Assembly: GCF_001441535.1 (NCBI RefSeq)
Contig: NZ_LMAU01000001.1
Span: 558,001-622,000 of the forward strand
Direction of reading: 5' to 3'
Origin: Tsuneonella troitsensis
GTDB lineage: Bacteria; Pseudomonadota; Alphaproteobacteria; Sphingomonadales; Sphingomonadaceae
DNA length: 64,000 bases
Translations under genes and position numbers: made by a program
The notes under the pieces: model-generated
The model's database searches: none
What the model saw: the letters and a program-made list of their open reading frames with translations, nothing else
Told to the model about the DNA's origin: nothing
In this document: positions 40,332 through 48,810 of the stretch, piece after piece
Numbering within the stretch: the stretch's first letter is position 1
How the letters are laid out: every line of letters begins with the position of its first letter

Positions 40332-40368
40332 GTTAGGGACGGGCTAGCCAGCACGAAGCTGGCCTAAC
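40332..40368 (+). promoter_or_regulatory. Nested hairpin in the leader of a small secreted-protein gene
   Basis: Inner stem GCCAGC, loop ACGAA, GCTGGC (40347-40363), framed by an outer pairing GTTAG (40332-40336) with CTAAC (40364-40368). The AAAGG ribosome site and ATG 40381 follow directly. It looks like a 5'-UTR structure or operator. The rest of the 119-nt gap after gltX shows no further element I recognise. Confidence 0.45.
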
Positions 40369-40380
40369 GAAAGGCCGTTT

Positions 40381-40620
40381 ATGATTTTCCGCAAGACAGC
40401 CCTTGCCGCCGCCGCCGCCGCTTTGGTCACGCTGCCCGTCGCCGCTCAGGCTGCCCCCGCACCGTCTACTGCACGCACCGCTGCTTCAGTGGAGGACGGT
40501 TCCGAGCTTGGAGGCGGATCGGGCTTCGGCAACGCGCTCATAATCATCGCCATCGCTGCTGTCGGGATGCTCGCGCTGATCCTGTCGGACGATGACGAGG
40601 ATTCGCCGGTCAGCCCCTGA
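40381..40620 (+). CDS. Small secreted or membrane protein with acidic tail
   Basis: 79 residues: signal peptide MIFRKTALAAAAAALVTLPVAA ending AQA-A, a short Ser/Thr linker, a glycine-rich GGGSGFGN, one transmembrane segment (ALIIIAIAAVGMLALIL) and the acidic tail SDDDEDSPVSP. I recall similarly built small proteins in sphingomonads, without known function. AAAGG is 6 nt before the ATG. It is convergent with pyk; the stops are 6 nt apart. Confidence 0.75.
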   Translation: MIFRKTALAAAAAALVTLPVAAQAAPAPSTARTAASVEDGSELGGGSGFGNALIIIAIAAVGMLALILSDDDEDSPVSP

Positions 40621-40626
40621 CCCCAT

Positions 40627-42102
40627 CTAGGTGCCCTGGCCGCCATGACGAGACAGCTCGTCCCCGGCCAAGGTGACCACGTGAAGAAGATTAGTGCTGC
40701 CGGGCGTGCCGAAGGGTACGCCCGCCAGCGCGATCAGCTTGCTCCCGGCGGTTCCGAAGCCATGCCGCAGGGCCATTCGCTTGCCCTTGGCGATCATCTC
40801 TTCGAAGCTGCCGATGTCCTTGGTGGTCACCGCGTGGGCACCCCATAACAGCCCGACGCGGCGCGCGGTCCGGGTGGATGGGGTCAGGACCAGCATCGGC
40901 ACACTGGGGCGCTCGCGGGCGACCCGGCGCGCGGTGCTTCCCGAACCGGTGAACACGATGATCCCGCTGACCGAGACGGTATCGGCAATCGTCATGCACG
41001 CGTGGCTCAAGGCATCGGCGGTCGTCTTGTCGGGTGGGGTGTCGAGCAGACGGACTCGCTCCAGGTAGGCGTCGTCGCGTTCGACCTGGGTGGCGATGCG
41101 GTCCATGATCGCAACCGCTTCCTCGGGCCAGTCGCCGGCCGCGGTTTCCGCGCTCAGCATGACCGCATCGGCCCCGTCGTAGACCGCATTGGCGACGTCG
41201 GAGACTTCGGCGCGGGTCGGGGTCGGGCTCTCGATCATCGATTCGAGCATCTGCGTCGCCACGATCACCGGCTTGCCGGCATTGCGCGCGGCGTTGACGA
41301 TCTTCTTCTGCAGCGGCGGCACTTCCTCTGGATCGAGTTCGACCCCCAGATCGCCGCGCGCGACCATGATCCCGTCGGCCAGCTCCAGCAATTCGGGCAG
41401 GCGCCGCACCGCGCTCGGCTTTTCGATCTTGGCGCACAGCGCGGGTGCCTGCCCCCCGGGGCCGCCCATCAGCTTGCGCGCTTCGGCAAGGTCCTCGGGC
41501 CGCTGGACGAACGAAAGGCCGATCCAGTCGACCCCCTGCTGCACCGCGAACGCCAAGTCCTTGCGATCCTTTTCGGTCAACGCCGGGATCGGGACCTCTG
41601 CATCGGGCACGTTCACGCCCTTGCGATCGGAGATGACCCCGCCGACTTCGACCGAGCAAAGGATACTCTCGGCCTCGGCCTTGATCACCTTGAGGCGGAT
41701 CTTCCCGTCGTTGATCAGCAGCCGCTGCCCCTTGTGAAGGACTTCGAACAGTTCGGGGTGCGGCAGTTCGACGCGGGTTTCGTCGCCCGGATCCGGATTG
41801 CGATCGAGCGTGAAGTGGCCCGAATGGCGGATGACCGCCTGTCCGTCCCTGAACGTGCCCACGCGCAGCTTGGGGCCCTGAAGGTCCGCAAGGATCGCGA
41901 TCGGGCGACCGGAGGTTTTTTCAAGGTCGCGGATCGCCTTGATCGTCGCGGCGTGATCGGAGTGGGCGCCGTGGCTCATATTCACGCGAAACGCGTCGGC
42001 ACCGCCCCGCAGGAGCTTCGCGAGCATTTCGGGCGATCGGCTGGCCGGTCCGATCGTGGCGAGTACCTTGACCTTGCGGTTGCGCGGTTCGAGCTTATGC
42101 AT
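40627..42102 (-). CDS. pyk: Pyruvate kinase
   Basis: 491-residue glycolytic enzyme making pyruvate and ATP from phosphoenolpyruvate. It starts KVKVLATIGPAS, with FRVNMSHGAH, ILADLQGPKLRVG, the signature AKIEKPSAV (active-site Lys), IMVARGDLGVEL, ATQMLESM, and the C-terminal regulatory domain with SGIIVFTGSGSTARRVA. Single gene; the DUF1244 gene is divergent with 49 nt between the starts. Confidence 0.96.
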   Translation of the reverse strand: MHKLEPRNRKVKVLATIGPASRSPEMLAKLLRGGADAFRVNMSHGAHSDHAATIKAIRDLEKTSGRPIAILADLQGPKLRVGTFRDGQAVIRHSGHFTLDRNPDPGDETRVELPHPELFEVLHKGQRLLINDGKIRLKVIKAEAESILCSVEVGGVISDRKGVNVPDAEVPIPALTEKDRKDLAFAVQQGVDWIGLSFVQRPEDLAEARKLMGGPGGQAPALCAKIEKPSAVRRLPELLELADGIMVARGDLGVELDPEEVPPLQKKIVNAARNAGKPVIVATQMLESMIESPTPTRAEVSDVANAVYDGADAVMLSAETAAGDWPEEAVAIMDRIATQVERDDAYLERVRLLDTPPDKTTADALSHACMTIADTVSVSGIIVFTGSGSTARRVARERPSVPMLVLTPSTRTARRVGLLWGAHAVTTKDIGSFEEMIAKGKRMALRHGFGTAGSKLIALAGVPFGTPGSTNLLHVVTLAGDELSRHGGQGT

Positions 42103-42151
42103 TCCCGCCGCCTATTGCAGGGTTGGGCCTCAAGACAAGGATGGAGTCGCA

Positions 42152-42463
42152 ATGGATACGAATTCCGATCCGCTCGATGCACTCGACGACGCGCAGGCGG
42201 CAGCGGCATTCCGGCGACTGGTGCGGCATTTGCGCCATCGCACGGACGCACAAAACATCGACCTGATGGGGCTGGCCGGGTTCTGCCGCAATTGCCTTGC
42301 CGACTGGATCCGCGACGCGGGCTATCCGGGCGACAATGACGCGGCGCGCGAACTCATCCACGGCTTGCCGGCCGACGAATGGAAGGCCAGGCACCGGTCG
42401 CCCGCGACGCAGGACCAGCTCGACCGGATGGCCGCGAGCATCGCGCGCAACGCCCCGGAATAG
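42152..42463 (+). CDS. DUF1244 protein
   Basis: 103-residue soluble helical protein. FRRLVRHLRHRTDAQNIDLM, then GFCRNCLADW and REIIHG-like RELIHGLPADEWK are the DUF1244 hallmarks. Found across Alpha- and Gammaproteobacteria, function unknown. The CxxC-like FCRNC pair might bind metal. GGAG precedes ATG 42152 at 5 nt. Confidence 0.88.
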   Translation: MDTNSDPLDALDDAQAAAAFRRLVRHLRHRTDAQNIDLMGLAGFCRNCLADWIRDAGYPGDNDAARELIHGLPADEWKARHRSPATQDQLDRMAASIARNAPE

Positions 42464-42547
42464 TTTTCCACCCCACCTTCAAAGGGGGCGGCGGGCTGGC
42501 TATCGGACCGGCAACCGATTCTCATTCACCGGAGCTGTGATACCAAA

Positions 42548-42784
42548 ATGGCCGAAGCCACCGACGACCGCCTGCGCCTATTGATCGAGCGCATCGAACG
42601 CCTCGAGGAAGAGAAGAAGGGCATCGCCGACGACATCCGTGACGTCTATGCCGAGGCCAAGGCGGTGGGTTACGACGCAAAGATCATGCGCCAGATCGTC
42701 CGCCTACGGAAGATGAAGCCCGACGACCGCAGCGAAATGGAAATGCTGCTCGATACCTACAAGGCCGCGCTCGGCCTGGGCTGA
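42548..42784 (+). CDS. DUF2312 / GapR-family DNA-binding protein
   Basis: 78 residues, highly charged and helical: [30 protein letters not shown]-like first helices, then [21 protein letters not shown]. This is the DUF2312 family that includes Caulobacter GapR, a nucleoid-associated protein that tracks overtwisted DNA and helps the replisome with gyrase. Identity with GapR is by family. Small size and the conserved RQIVRLRKM basic segment agree. Stand-alone gene after DUF1244. Confidence 0.85.
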   Translation: MAEATDDRLRLLIERIERLEEEKKGIADDIRDVYAEAKAVGYDAKIMRQIVRLRKMKPDDRSEMEMLLDTYKAALGLG

Positions 42785-42805
42785 ACCCTGCGCGGGACGA
42801 ACCGC

Positions 42806-42831
42806 GGAACGGGCTGGTTGCCTCGCTCATT
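42806..42831 (+). promoter_or_regulatory. EcfG-type general-stress promoter of the SDR gene
   Basis: GGAAC (42806-42810), 17 nt, CATT (42828-42831); the EcfG consensus is GGAAC-N16/17-CGTT, so one mismatch. It lies 34 nt before the start of a GSP39/YghA-type dehydrogenase, a class often induced by general stress, which strengthens the call. Confidence 0.5.
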
Positions 42832-42864
42832 GGATCAAGCGAACCCAATCGAGGAGTCGCATCC

Positions 42865-43743
42865 ATGAGCACCGATACCCATACCGTAGACAAGGCCTTC
42901 GTCGAGGAAACCTGCGAAGAGCCGCGGATGCCCGGCCACGAATCCGCGATGGACGACAAGCCCGACTGGCAGCCGCGCTACCCCGGCTCGGACCGGCTGA
43001 AGGGCAAGGTCGCGATCGTTACCGGCGGCGATAGCGGGATCGGTCGGGCCACCGCCATCCTGTTCGCCCGCGAAGGGGCAAAGGTCGCCGTCGCCTATCT
43101 CGAGGAAGACGATGATGCCCGCTTTGTCGCCGACCGAATCGAGGACGAAGGCAGCGAAGCCTTGCTCCACCGCGGCGATCTGGGCGATCCCGACGTGTGC
43201 CGGGCACTGATCGACAAGGTGATTTCCAAGTGGGGCCGGCTCGACGTGCTGGTCAACAACGCGGGCGAGCAGCATCCCGACAAGGACATCCGCGACATCA
43301 CCGCCCAGCAGCTCCAGCGGACGTTCCAGACCAACATCTTCTCGATGTTCTACCTCGTCCAGGCAGCACGCCCACACCTGAAAAAGGGTGCGGCGATCGT
43401 GAACTGCACCAGCGTGACGATGTACCAGGGCAGCGGCGAACTGCTCGACTACAGCGCCACCAAGGGTGCGATCACAGCCTTTACGCGGTCCCTGAGCGAG
43501 AACCTGGTCGGCGAGGGCATCCGGGTGAATGCCGTGGCGCCGGGACCTATCTGGACCCCGCTCAATCCGTGCGGCGGCTCCTCGCCCGAGAAGCTGGAGC
43601 ATTTCGGCGAGGACACGCCGATGGGTCGCCCCGGTCAGCCCAACGAGGTGGCGCCGGCTTTTCTGTTCCTGGCCTGCGAGGATTCGAGCTATATGTCCGG
43701 ACAGGTGTTGCACCCGAACGGAGGCATGATCGTCAATGGCTAG
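42865..43743 (+). CDS. SDR oxidoreductase, YghA/general-stress-protein-39 type
   Basis: 292-residue short-chain dehydrogenase. An N-terminal extension with [13 protein letters not shown], typical of the YghA/GSP39 subgroup, precedes the Rossmann motif [17 protein letters not shown], the catalytic Ser (NCTSV), YSATK (Tyr and Lys) and the C-terminal GQVLHPNGG follow. Substrate unknown. GAGGAG lies 9-14 nt before the ATG. Possibly driven by EcfG. It overlaps the ybjQ-like start by 8 nt. Confidence 0.92.
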   Translation: MSTDTHTVDKAFVEETCEEPRMPGHESAMDDKPDWQPRYPGSDRLKGKVAIVTGGDSGIGRATAILFAREGAKVAVAYLEEDDDARFVADRIEDEGSEALLHRGDLGDPDVCRALIDKVISKWGRLDVLVNNAGEQHPDKDIRDITAQQLQRTFQTNIFSMFYLVQAARPHLKKGAAIVNCTSVTMYQGSGELLDYSATKGAITAFTRSLSENLVGEGIRVNAVAPGPIWTPLNPCGGSSPEKLEHFGEDTPMGRPGQPNEVAPAFLFLACEDSSYMSGQVLHPNGGMIVNG

Positions 43744-44125
43744 CAGACCCAATCCCTGGAGCGGATCGCCGACCGGTTCGACTTCGGATAAGCCGGGCGG
43801 CGGTGGGATGATCGTTACTACCACCCCGTCGATCGAGGGCCGGTCGATTCGCGGATACCATGGTATAGTGACCGGAGAGGTCATCGTAGGCGCCAACATA
43901 TTCCGCGATCTCTTCGCCTCGATCACCGACATCGTCGGCGGTCGCTCGGGCAAATACGAGGACGTGCTGGCCCGCGCGAGAGGCGAGGCGATTGCCGAAA
44001 TGGAGGACCAGGCGCTCGCGCTCGGAGCCAATGCGGTCGTCGGGGTCGATATCGACTACGAGGTGCTCGGCCAGAACGGATCGATGCTGATGGTCAGCGT
44101 CAGCGGGACGGCGGTCACGGTCTGA
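43736..44125 (+). CDS. YbjQ/UPF0145 heavy-metal-binding-domain protein
   Basis: 129 residues as drawn. The YbjQ domain starts at Met25 ([11 protein letters not shown]): [45 protein letters not shown]. These pentamer-forming proteins have no settled function. ATG 43736 lies inside the SDR gene (8-nt overlap). ATG 43808 matches the usual family N-terminus and may be the real start. Confidence 0.85.
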   Translation: MASRPNPWSGSPTGSTSDKPGGGGMIVTTTPSIEGRSIRGYHGIVTGEVIVGANIFRDLFASITDIVGGRSGKYEDVLARARGEAIAEMEDQALALGANAVVGVDIDYEVLGQNGSMLMVSVSGTAVTV

Positions 44126-44193
44126 TATCCATCGTCTGTTGCCCCTGCGCGGGAGGGTGCTAGACCCTTGCCGCAAAAGGGGGAATCTTGCCG

Positions 44194-45498
44194 ATGAAGC
44201 GTTTCATGCTGTCCGCTGCAAGCGCGCTTGCGCTCGTGCCCGGAGCCGTCGCGGCGCAGGAAACTGCTGCGGTATCCTACATCCATGCAGGCCGTCTGCT
44301 CGACCGGCCGGGTGAGGCGCCTCGCGGTCCCTCGACGATCATCGTTCGCGACGGGAAGGTGGCCGAGGTCCGCGACGGACTGGTCGTTCCCGAAGCCGGT
44401 GCGACCCTGGTCGACCTGAAGGACAGCTTCGTGTTGCCGGGGCTGATCGACATGCACGTCCATCTCCTCGGCATAGGCGGCGATCCGCTGCGCGCGCGGC
44501 TCGAAGCGTTGACCAGCGAAGACGAAGATGATGTGCTGTACGGCGCGGGCAACGCGCGCACGACGCTGCGCGCCGGATTCACCACCGTGCGAGATCTGGG
44601 CGGCACCGCGCGCTCCATTCGCGCGCTGCGCGATGCCATCGCGCGCGGCGATGTCGAGGGGCCGACCATTGTGAACGCGGGCGAGCCGATATCGGTGACC
44701 GGCGGTCACGGCGATCCGCTCAACGGGCTGTCGGCAACGATCGCTCATGCGGTAGAGCCCGAGGTGGTCAACACCTGCGACGGCGCGGACGACTGCCGGC
44801 GCGCGGTGCGCCGCCAGGTCGGGCGCGGCGCGCAGGTCATCAAGTTCATGGCCACCGGCGGCGTTTTGTCCAACGTATCCGGCGGGCTTGGCCGGGCGAT
44901 GATGCCCGAGGAAATGAAGGCGGTGATCGATACCGCGCACGCTCTCGGCCGCAAGGTCGCCGCGCACAGCCACGCCAAGGAAGGCACCGCCGCCGCGGTG
45001 GAGGCCGGTGTCGACACGATCGATCACGGCACGTTCCTCGACGATGCGACGGTCCGGTTGATGAAGGCGCGCGGGACATGGCTCGTACCGACCATGATCG
45101 CGCCGGTCACCGCCCTGCAGCAGGCCCGCGCCGGTCTGCTGCCACCCGCCACCATACCGAAGGCCGAGGAAGCCGGCGCGGCCGCCCGGGAAAGCCATCG
45201 CCGCGCGATTGCCGCCGGGGTGAGGATCGCGTTCGGCACCGATTCCGGAGTCAGCAAGCACGGCGAGAACGCCAAGGAATTCGCGCTGATGGTCGATGCC
45301 GGGATGACCCCGGCTCAGGCGATCAAGGCCGCTACCGCCGATGCCGCCGAAGCGCTCGGCAGGTCGGAGATCGGGCGCATCGCCCCGGGCATGGCCGCCG
45401 ATATGATCGCGGTCGACGGCGATCCGCTGGCCGATGTGCGCGAACTGGAGAACGTCGATTTCGTGATGAAGGCGGGAAAGGTCGTCCGCCGGGACTAA
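44194..45498 (+). CDS. Secreted metal-dependent amidohydrolase
   Basis: 434 residues. A signal peptide (MKRFMLSAASALALVPGAVAAQ) is followed by an amidohydrolase TIM barrel with a binuclear metal site: HVH in LIDMHVHLLG, the bridging lysine in IKFMATGG, HSHAKEG, DHGTFL and the catalytic aspartate in GTDSGVSKHG. Closest subgroup by eye is the imidazolonepropionase-like/prolidase amidohydrolases that cleave peptides or N-acyl amino acids outside the cytoplasm. GGGGG(A) precedes ATG 44194. The 68-nt gap before it may carry a weak TTGCCC/TAGACC promoter. Confidence 0.88.
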   Translation: MKRFMLSAASALALVPGAVAAQETAAVSYIHAGRLLDRPGEAPRGPSTIIVRDGKVAEVRDGLVVPEAGATLVDLKDSFVLPGLIDMHVHLLGIGGDPLRARLEALTSEDEDDVLYGAGNARTTLRAGFTTVRDLGGTARSIRALRDAIARGDVEGPTIVNAGEPISVTGGHGDPLNGLSATIAHAVEPEVVNTCDGADDCRRAVRRQVGRGAQVIKFMATGGVLSNVSGGLGRAMMPEEMKAVIDTAHALGRKVAAHSHAKEGTAAAVEAGVDTIDHGTFLDDATVRLMKARGTWLVPTMIAPVTALQQARAGLLPPATIPKAEEAGAAARESHRRAIAAGVRIAFGTDSGVSKHGENAKEFALMVDAGMTPAQAIKAATADAAEALGRSEIGRIAPGMAADMIAVDGDPLADVRELENVDFVMKAGKVVRRD

Positions 45499-45508
45499 CG
45501 CCCGATCG

Positions 45509-46261
45509 TCACGATCCCCCGCTGGATGACGCCAGCACCAGCGAAATGAACAGGCCGTTGTGGAGGATGTGCAGCAGCACCGCGCTCCACAATCCGTGAG
45601 TCACTCGCAGGTACCCCAGCAGCAGGGCCAGCATCAATTGCGGCAGGACCAGCGGCAGCATGGCGGGGCCCGCGGTTGCGAAGTTCGTCAGGTGGACCGC
45701 CGCAAAGGCGATCGCGCTGACCCAGAAGAACCATGCGAAGTGCCGCTGGAACCAGCGGACGGCGTTCCGCTTTCGCAGCAGAAACAGGGCGGCGACTGCA
45801 GCCAGTGCAGCGACCGCCGCGACGATCATAAGCGGCATCGCACCCTCAGACTCGCCGCCGAACGGTGCCGCTGCGCCGAGAAGCGCGAGCAGCGCAACGA
45901 ACAGCAGAGGTGTCGCCAGCAGGTGCCCCGGACGCCCCGAGAGCCAGCCGCGAAAAGCGATCTCCTCGCCCACAGGCGCACCGATGACGATCAGGGCGAT
46001 CAGTGGCGCGGAGAGTGCGAGCTCGTCGAGCATGTGTTCGGGCATGTCGAACCCGATCTGCACCGCCAGCGCCAGGCTGCCCAGGAGCACGGCCATGAAC
46101 GCGATGTCGAGCGCGAAAAGCTTGAGCACCGCCGCGAATCCCGGCGCGATCCGGGTGTCCGCACGATCGGGGAGGGCCGGCCGGCGTATGAAGCCGAACC
46201 ACGTGCGCCAACTGGCGGGCGCGGGCAATGCCCACCCGGCTCTTGTAGGTTGCCCGCTCAT
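45509..46261 (-). CDS. CPBP-family intramembrane metalloprotease
   Basis: 250-residue membrane protein with about seven hydrophobic segments. The three Abi/CPBP motifs are present: GEEIAFRGWL (Glu-Glu-x3-Arg), the histidine in AVHLTNF and the C-terminal HILHNGLF. Relatives process prenylated or other membrane proteins, and some give bacteriocin immunity. ATG 46261 is chosen; ATG 46294, 11 codons earlier, is in frame. Convergent with the amidohydrolase, divergent from yebC. Confidence 0.87.
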   Translation of the reverse strand: MSGQPTRAGWALPAPASWRTWFGFIRRPALPDRADTRIAPGFAAVLKLFALDIAFMAVLLGSLALAVQIGFDMPEHMLDELALSAPLIALIVIGAPVGEEIAFRGWLSGRPGHLLATPLLFVALLALLGAAAPFGGESEGAMPLMIVAAVAALAAVAALFLLRKRNAVRWFQRHFAWFFWVSAIAFAAVHLTNFATAGPAMLPLVLPQLMLALLLGYLRVTHGLWSAVLLHILHNGLFISLVLASSSGGS

Positions 46262-46308
46262 GCGGCTAATGCGCCCCCGTTCCAGATACGTCATGCAAGA
46301 ACGGACTT

Positions 46309-47052
46309 ATGGCAGGCCATTCCAAGTTCAAAAATATTATGCACCGCAAGGGCGCGCAGGACAAGAAGCGCTCGGCGCAGTTCAGCAAGCTCAGCCGCGA
46401 GATCACCGTCGCGGCCAAGATGGGCACGCCCGATCCGGACATGAACCCGCGCCTGCGGCTGGCGGTCAACAACGCCAAGGCCGCATCGATGCCAAAGGAC
46501 AACATCCAGCGCGCGATCGACAAGGCCGCGGCGGCGGGCGGCGAGGACTACGAGGAAGTGCGCTACGAAGGCTACGGCCCCGGCGGCGTGGCCCTGATCG
46601 TCGAGGCTCTGACCGACAATCGCAACCGCACCGCGACCAACGTGCGCACCGCGTTCAGCAAGAATGGCGGCAACCTGGGCGCGACCGGCGCGGTGAGCCA
46701 CGGCTTCGAGCGCAAGGGACTGATCGAATATCCGGCGAGCGCGGGCGACGAGGAGAAAGTCCTCGAGGCCGCGATCGAAGCGGGTGCCGACGACGTCGAG
46801 AGCGGCGATGAAGGCCACACGATCTGGACCGACATGGAAGCGCTGCACGAAGTGGCCGGCGCGCTCGAAAAGGTGCTGGGCGAGGCCGAAAGCGTCAAGC
46901 TCGCGTGGAAGCCCAACATCACGGTCGAGGTGGACGAGGCGAATGCCGGCACGCTGCTCAAGCTTGTGGACACCCTCGACGACGACGACGACGTGCAGAC
47001 CGTCTGGGGCAACTACGAAGTCAGCGACGAGATCATGGACAAGCTGGGGTGA
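46309..47052 (+). CDS. yebC: YebC/PmpR-family regulator or translation factor
   Basis: 247 residues. The N-terminus [20 protein letters not shown] is the family signature. [40 protein letters not shown] and the C-terminal [15 protein letters not shown] follow. YebC proteins are annotated as DNA-binding regulators and are also reported to help ribosomes through proline stretches. The pairing with ruvC downstream is common. The GC-rich repeat follows its stop. Confidence 0.96.
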   Translation: MAGHSKFKNIMHRKGAQDKKRSAQFSKLSREITVAAKMGTPDPDMNPRLRLAVNNAKAASMPKDNIQRAIDKAAAAGGEDYEEVRYEGYGPGGVALIVEALTDNRNRTATNVRTAFSKNGGNLGATGAVSHGFERKGLIEYPASAGDEEKVLEAAIEAGADDVESGDEGHTIWTDMEALHEVAGALEKVLGEAESVKLAWKPNITVEVDEANAGTLLKLVDTLDDDDDVQTVWGNYEVSDEIMDKLG

Positions 47053-47060
47053 TGGGTCTC

Positions 47061-47144
47061 CCCTCCCGCTCGCGGGAGGGGCCGGGGGTGGGCCCGTCCT
47101 GCACTCGCGCCCACCCCCCGACCCCCGTCCGCACGCGGGAGGGG
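47061..47144. repeat. GC-rich composite palindromic repeat (REP-like)
   Basis: Between yebC and the DUF3147 gene. A 9-nt arm pair CCCTCCCGC/GCGGGAGGG (47061-47080) is followed by GGGGGTGGGC (47084-47093) and its complement GCCCACCCCC (47109-47118). A second copy of CGCGGGAGGGG lies at 47134-47144. Such CTCCCCTCCCGC-type intergenic units recur in many alphaproteobacterial genomes. It can form a strong hairpin and may end yebC transcripts. No second copy was seen in the window. Confidence 0.65.
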
Positions 47145-47150
47145 CACTAG

Positions 47151-47501
47151 ATGTGGGCGATCGTCGCCAAGGCGCTGCTTGCCGGGTCGATGATCGCGGC
47201 CATTTCCGAGCTGGGACGGCGCTTGCCCGCGACCGCGGCCATCGTCGCGTCGCTGCCGCTGGTGTCGGTGCTGGGGATGATCTTCCTGTGGCAGGCGCGC
47301 CCGGACGCCGAGAACATGGCGGTCCATTCGGCCGCTACGTTCTGGTACGTCCTGCCGAGCCTGCCGATGTTCCTGCTGATCCCGCTCCTGCTGCGCAACG
47401 GCGTGCATTTCTGGCTATCGCTCGCGCTCGGATGCGCCCTGACCGTCGCGCTCTATCTGGTGATGATGCACTTCGGGCCGCGCTTGGGGCTGCGACTGTG
47501 A
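47151..47501 (+). CDS. DUF3147 membrane protein
   Basis: 116 residues with four predicted transmembrane helices: AIVAKALLAGSMIAAISELG, AAIVASLPLVSVLGMIFLW, WYVLPSLPMFLLIPLLL and LSLALGCALTVALYLVMM. Matches DUF3147, function unknown. It starts directly after the palindromic repeat and ends 25 nt before ruvC. Confidence 0.85.
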   Translation: MWAIVAKALLAGSMIAAISELGRRLPATAAIVASLPLVSVLGMIFLWQARPDAENMAVHSAATFWYVLPSLPMFLLIPLLLRNGVHFWLSLALGCALTVALYLVMMHFGPRLGLRL

Positions 47502-47526
47502 CCGCTAGATCGGCGCCATTCCACGC

Positions 47527-47994
47527 ATGATCGTCCTCGGCCTCGACCCGTCGCTCTCGTGCACCGGATGGGGCGTCATCCGGGTAGAGGGATCGCGCAC
47601 GACTCACATCGCCAACGGGCAGGTGCCGACCGAGGCGAAGGCGTCGATGGCCGATCGGTTGCACCACCTGCACGATGCGGTTGCCGCGGTGATCGCCGCC
47701 CATGCGCCCGACCGGGTGGCGGTGGAGGAAGTCTTCGCCAACAAGAACCCGCAATCGACCCTGAAGCTGGCGCAGGCGCGCGGCGCGGTGCTGGCCGCCT
47801 GCGGTCGCGCGGGGGTCCCCGTGCGCGAACACGCCGCCCGGCTGGTCAAGAAGGCGGTCGTCGGTACCGGCGGCGCCGAAAAGGCGCAGGTCCAGGCGAT
47901 GCTGAAGGTACTGCTGCCCGGCGCGGCGATTGCCGGACCCGATGCTGCCGACGCGCTGGCCGTGGCCATCGCCGACGCGCACCTGGGCGGGTGA
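47527..47994 (+). CDS. ruvC: Crossover-junction endodeoxyribonuclease RuvC
   Basis: 155-residue Holliday-junction resolvase, active as a dimer with RuvAB. The RNase-H-fold acidic residues are in GLDPSLS (Asp7), VEEVFANKN (Glu68) and the C-terminal [15 protein letters not shown]. The length is a little shorter than E. coli RuvC but all catalytic blocks are present. ruvA and ruvB are not next to it here. Confidence 0.95.
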   Translation: MIVLGLDPSLSCTGWGVIRVEGSRTTHIANGQVPTEAKASMADRLHHLHDAVAAVIAAHAPDRVAVEEVFANKNPQSTLKLAQARGAVLAACGRAGVPVREHAARLVKKAVVGTGGAEKAQVQAMLKVLLPGAAIAGPDAADALAVAIADAHLGG

Positions 47995-48136
47995 GTTTCC
48001 TACTTGATACCGGGTTGCTAAGCGGGCCCGGAATGACTGCTCGCCCGGCCCTTTCCGATCATTCTTCAGCGCCGCTCGACCGGTCTCGTTCTTTGGTCCC
48101 AGAACTGTGTGACAGGCGTGACATGCCCTCGGCAAA

Positions 48137-48466
48137 ATGGACCGGGACAGGCTGATGTTCCTCGTCGTATTCCGCAATCGCAAGCGCGCCGGCATGGACC
48201 ACGACGCCTATGCCGCCGACGCCGCCGAGATGGAGGCGATGGCGTTGTCCCAGCCGGGCTACCGCTCGTTCAAGTCGTACACCGCCGACGATGGCGAGGT
48301 GGTGGCGGTCAGCGAATGGGACGACGAGGCTTCGGCCCGGGCATGGGGGCGGCTTGCCGAACACCGCGCGGTCCAGCACAAGGGCCGGCAGGACTACTAC
48401 GCGGATTACACGCTGTTCGCCTGCGCGCAGCCCCGCGTCCATCGATTCAAGGCAGACGAGACATGA
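48137..48466 (+). CDS. ABM-domain (antibiotic biosynthesis monooxygenase-like) protein
   Basis: 109 residues with a ferredoxin-like ABM fold: MFLVVFRNRKRAGMD, QPGYRSFKSYTADDGEVVAVSEWDDEAS-like segment, WGRLAEHRAVQHKGR and YYADYTLF. A role in oxidising or binding small aromatic compounds is only a family guess. ATG 48137 or ATG 48155 may start. The stop overlaps the next ATG (ATGA). The 142-nt gap upstream contains the direct repeat TGTGACAGGCGTGACA but no clear promoter. Confidence 0.8.
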   Translation: MDRDRLMFLVVFRNRKRAGMDHDAYAADAAEMEAMALSQPGYRSFKSYTADDGEVVAVSEWDDEASARAWGRLAEHRAVQHKGRQDYYADYTLFACAQPRVHRFKADET

Positions 48467-48810
48467 CGATCCACTTCTATGGCATCCCCAACTGCGACAC
48501 CGTGAAGAAGGCGCGTACCTGGCTCGATGCCAAGGGCCGGGACTTCGAGTTTCACGACTTCAAGAAGGAAGGTGCGGACCAGGATCTCGTGCGCGGATGG
48601 GTGCAGGCGGTCGGCTGGGAACGCGTCCTGAATCGCCAGGGCACGACCTTCCGCAAGCTCGAGCCGGCGCAGAAGGAAAATCTCGATTCGGAAAAGGCGA
48701 TCCGGCTGATGGTCGCGCAGCCTTCGTGCATCCGGCGCCCCGTGATCGATCACCCCGGAGGGCTGCTGGTCGGGTTCGACGAAAGCGAGTGGAACGCCGC
48801 ACTCGGATGA
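48463..48810 (+). CDS. ArsC/Spx-family (YffB-like) protein
   Basis: 115 residues, thioredoxin-like ArsC fold: IHFYGIPNCDTVKKARTWLD with a single active-type cysteine, FHDFKKEG, LNRQGTTFRKL and PSCIRRPVIDHPGG. The YffB subgroup, not arsenate reductase proper: there is no second cysteine arrangement and no ars genes nearby. Couples to the ABM gene and to the following gene by ATGA overlaps. Confidence 0.88.
   Translation: MTIHFYGIPNCDTVKKARTWLDAKGRDFEFHDFKKEGADQDLVRGWVQAVGWERVLNRQGTTFRKLEPAQKENLDSEKAIRLMVAQPSCIRRPVIDHPGGLLVGFDESEWNAALG

Noticed and set aside
48105-48125. TGTGACAGGCGTGACA direct repeat as a third Pho box
   Set aside because: The repeat period is 9 nt, not 11, and the downstream genes have no phosphate-starvation role.
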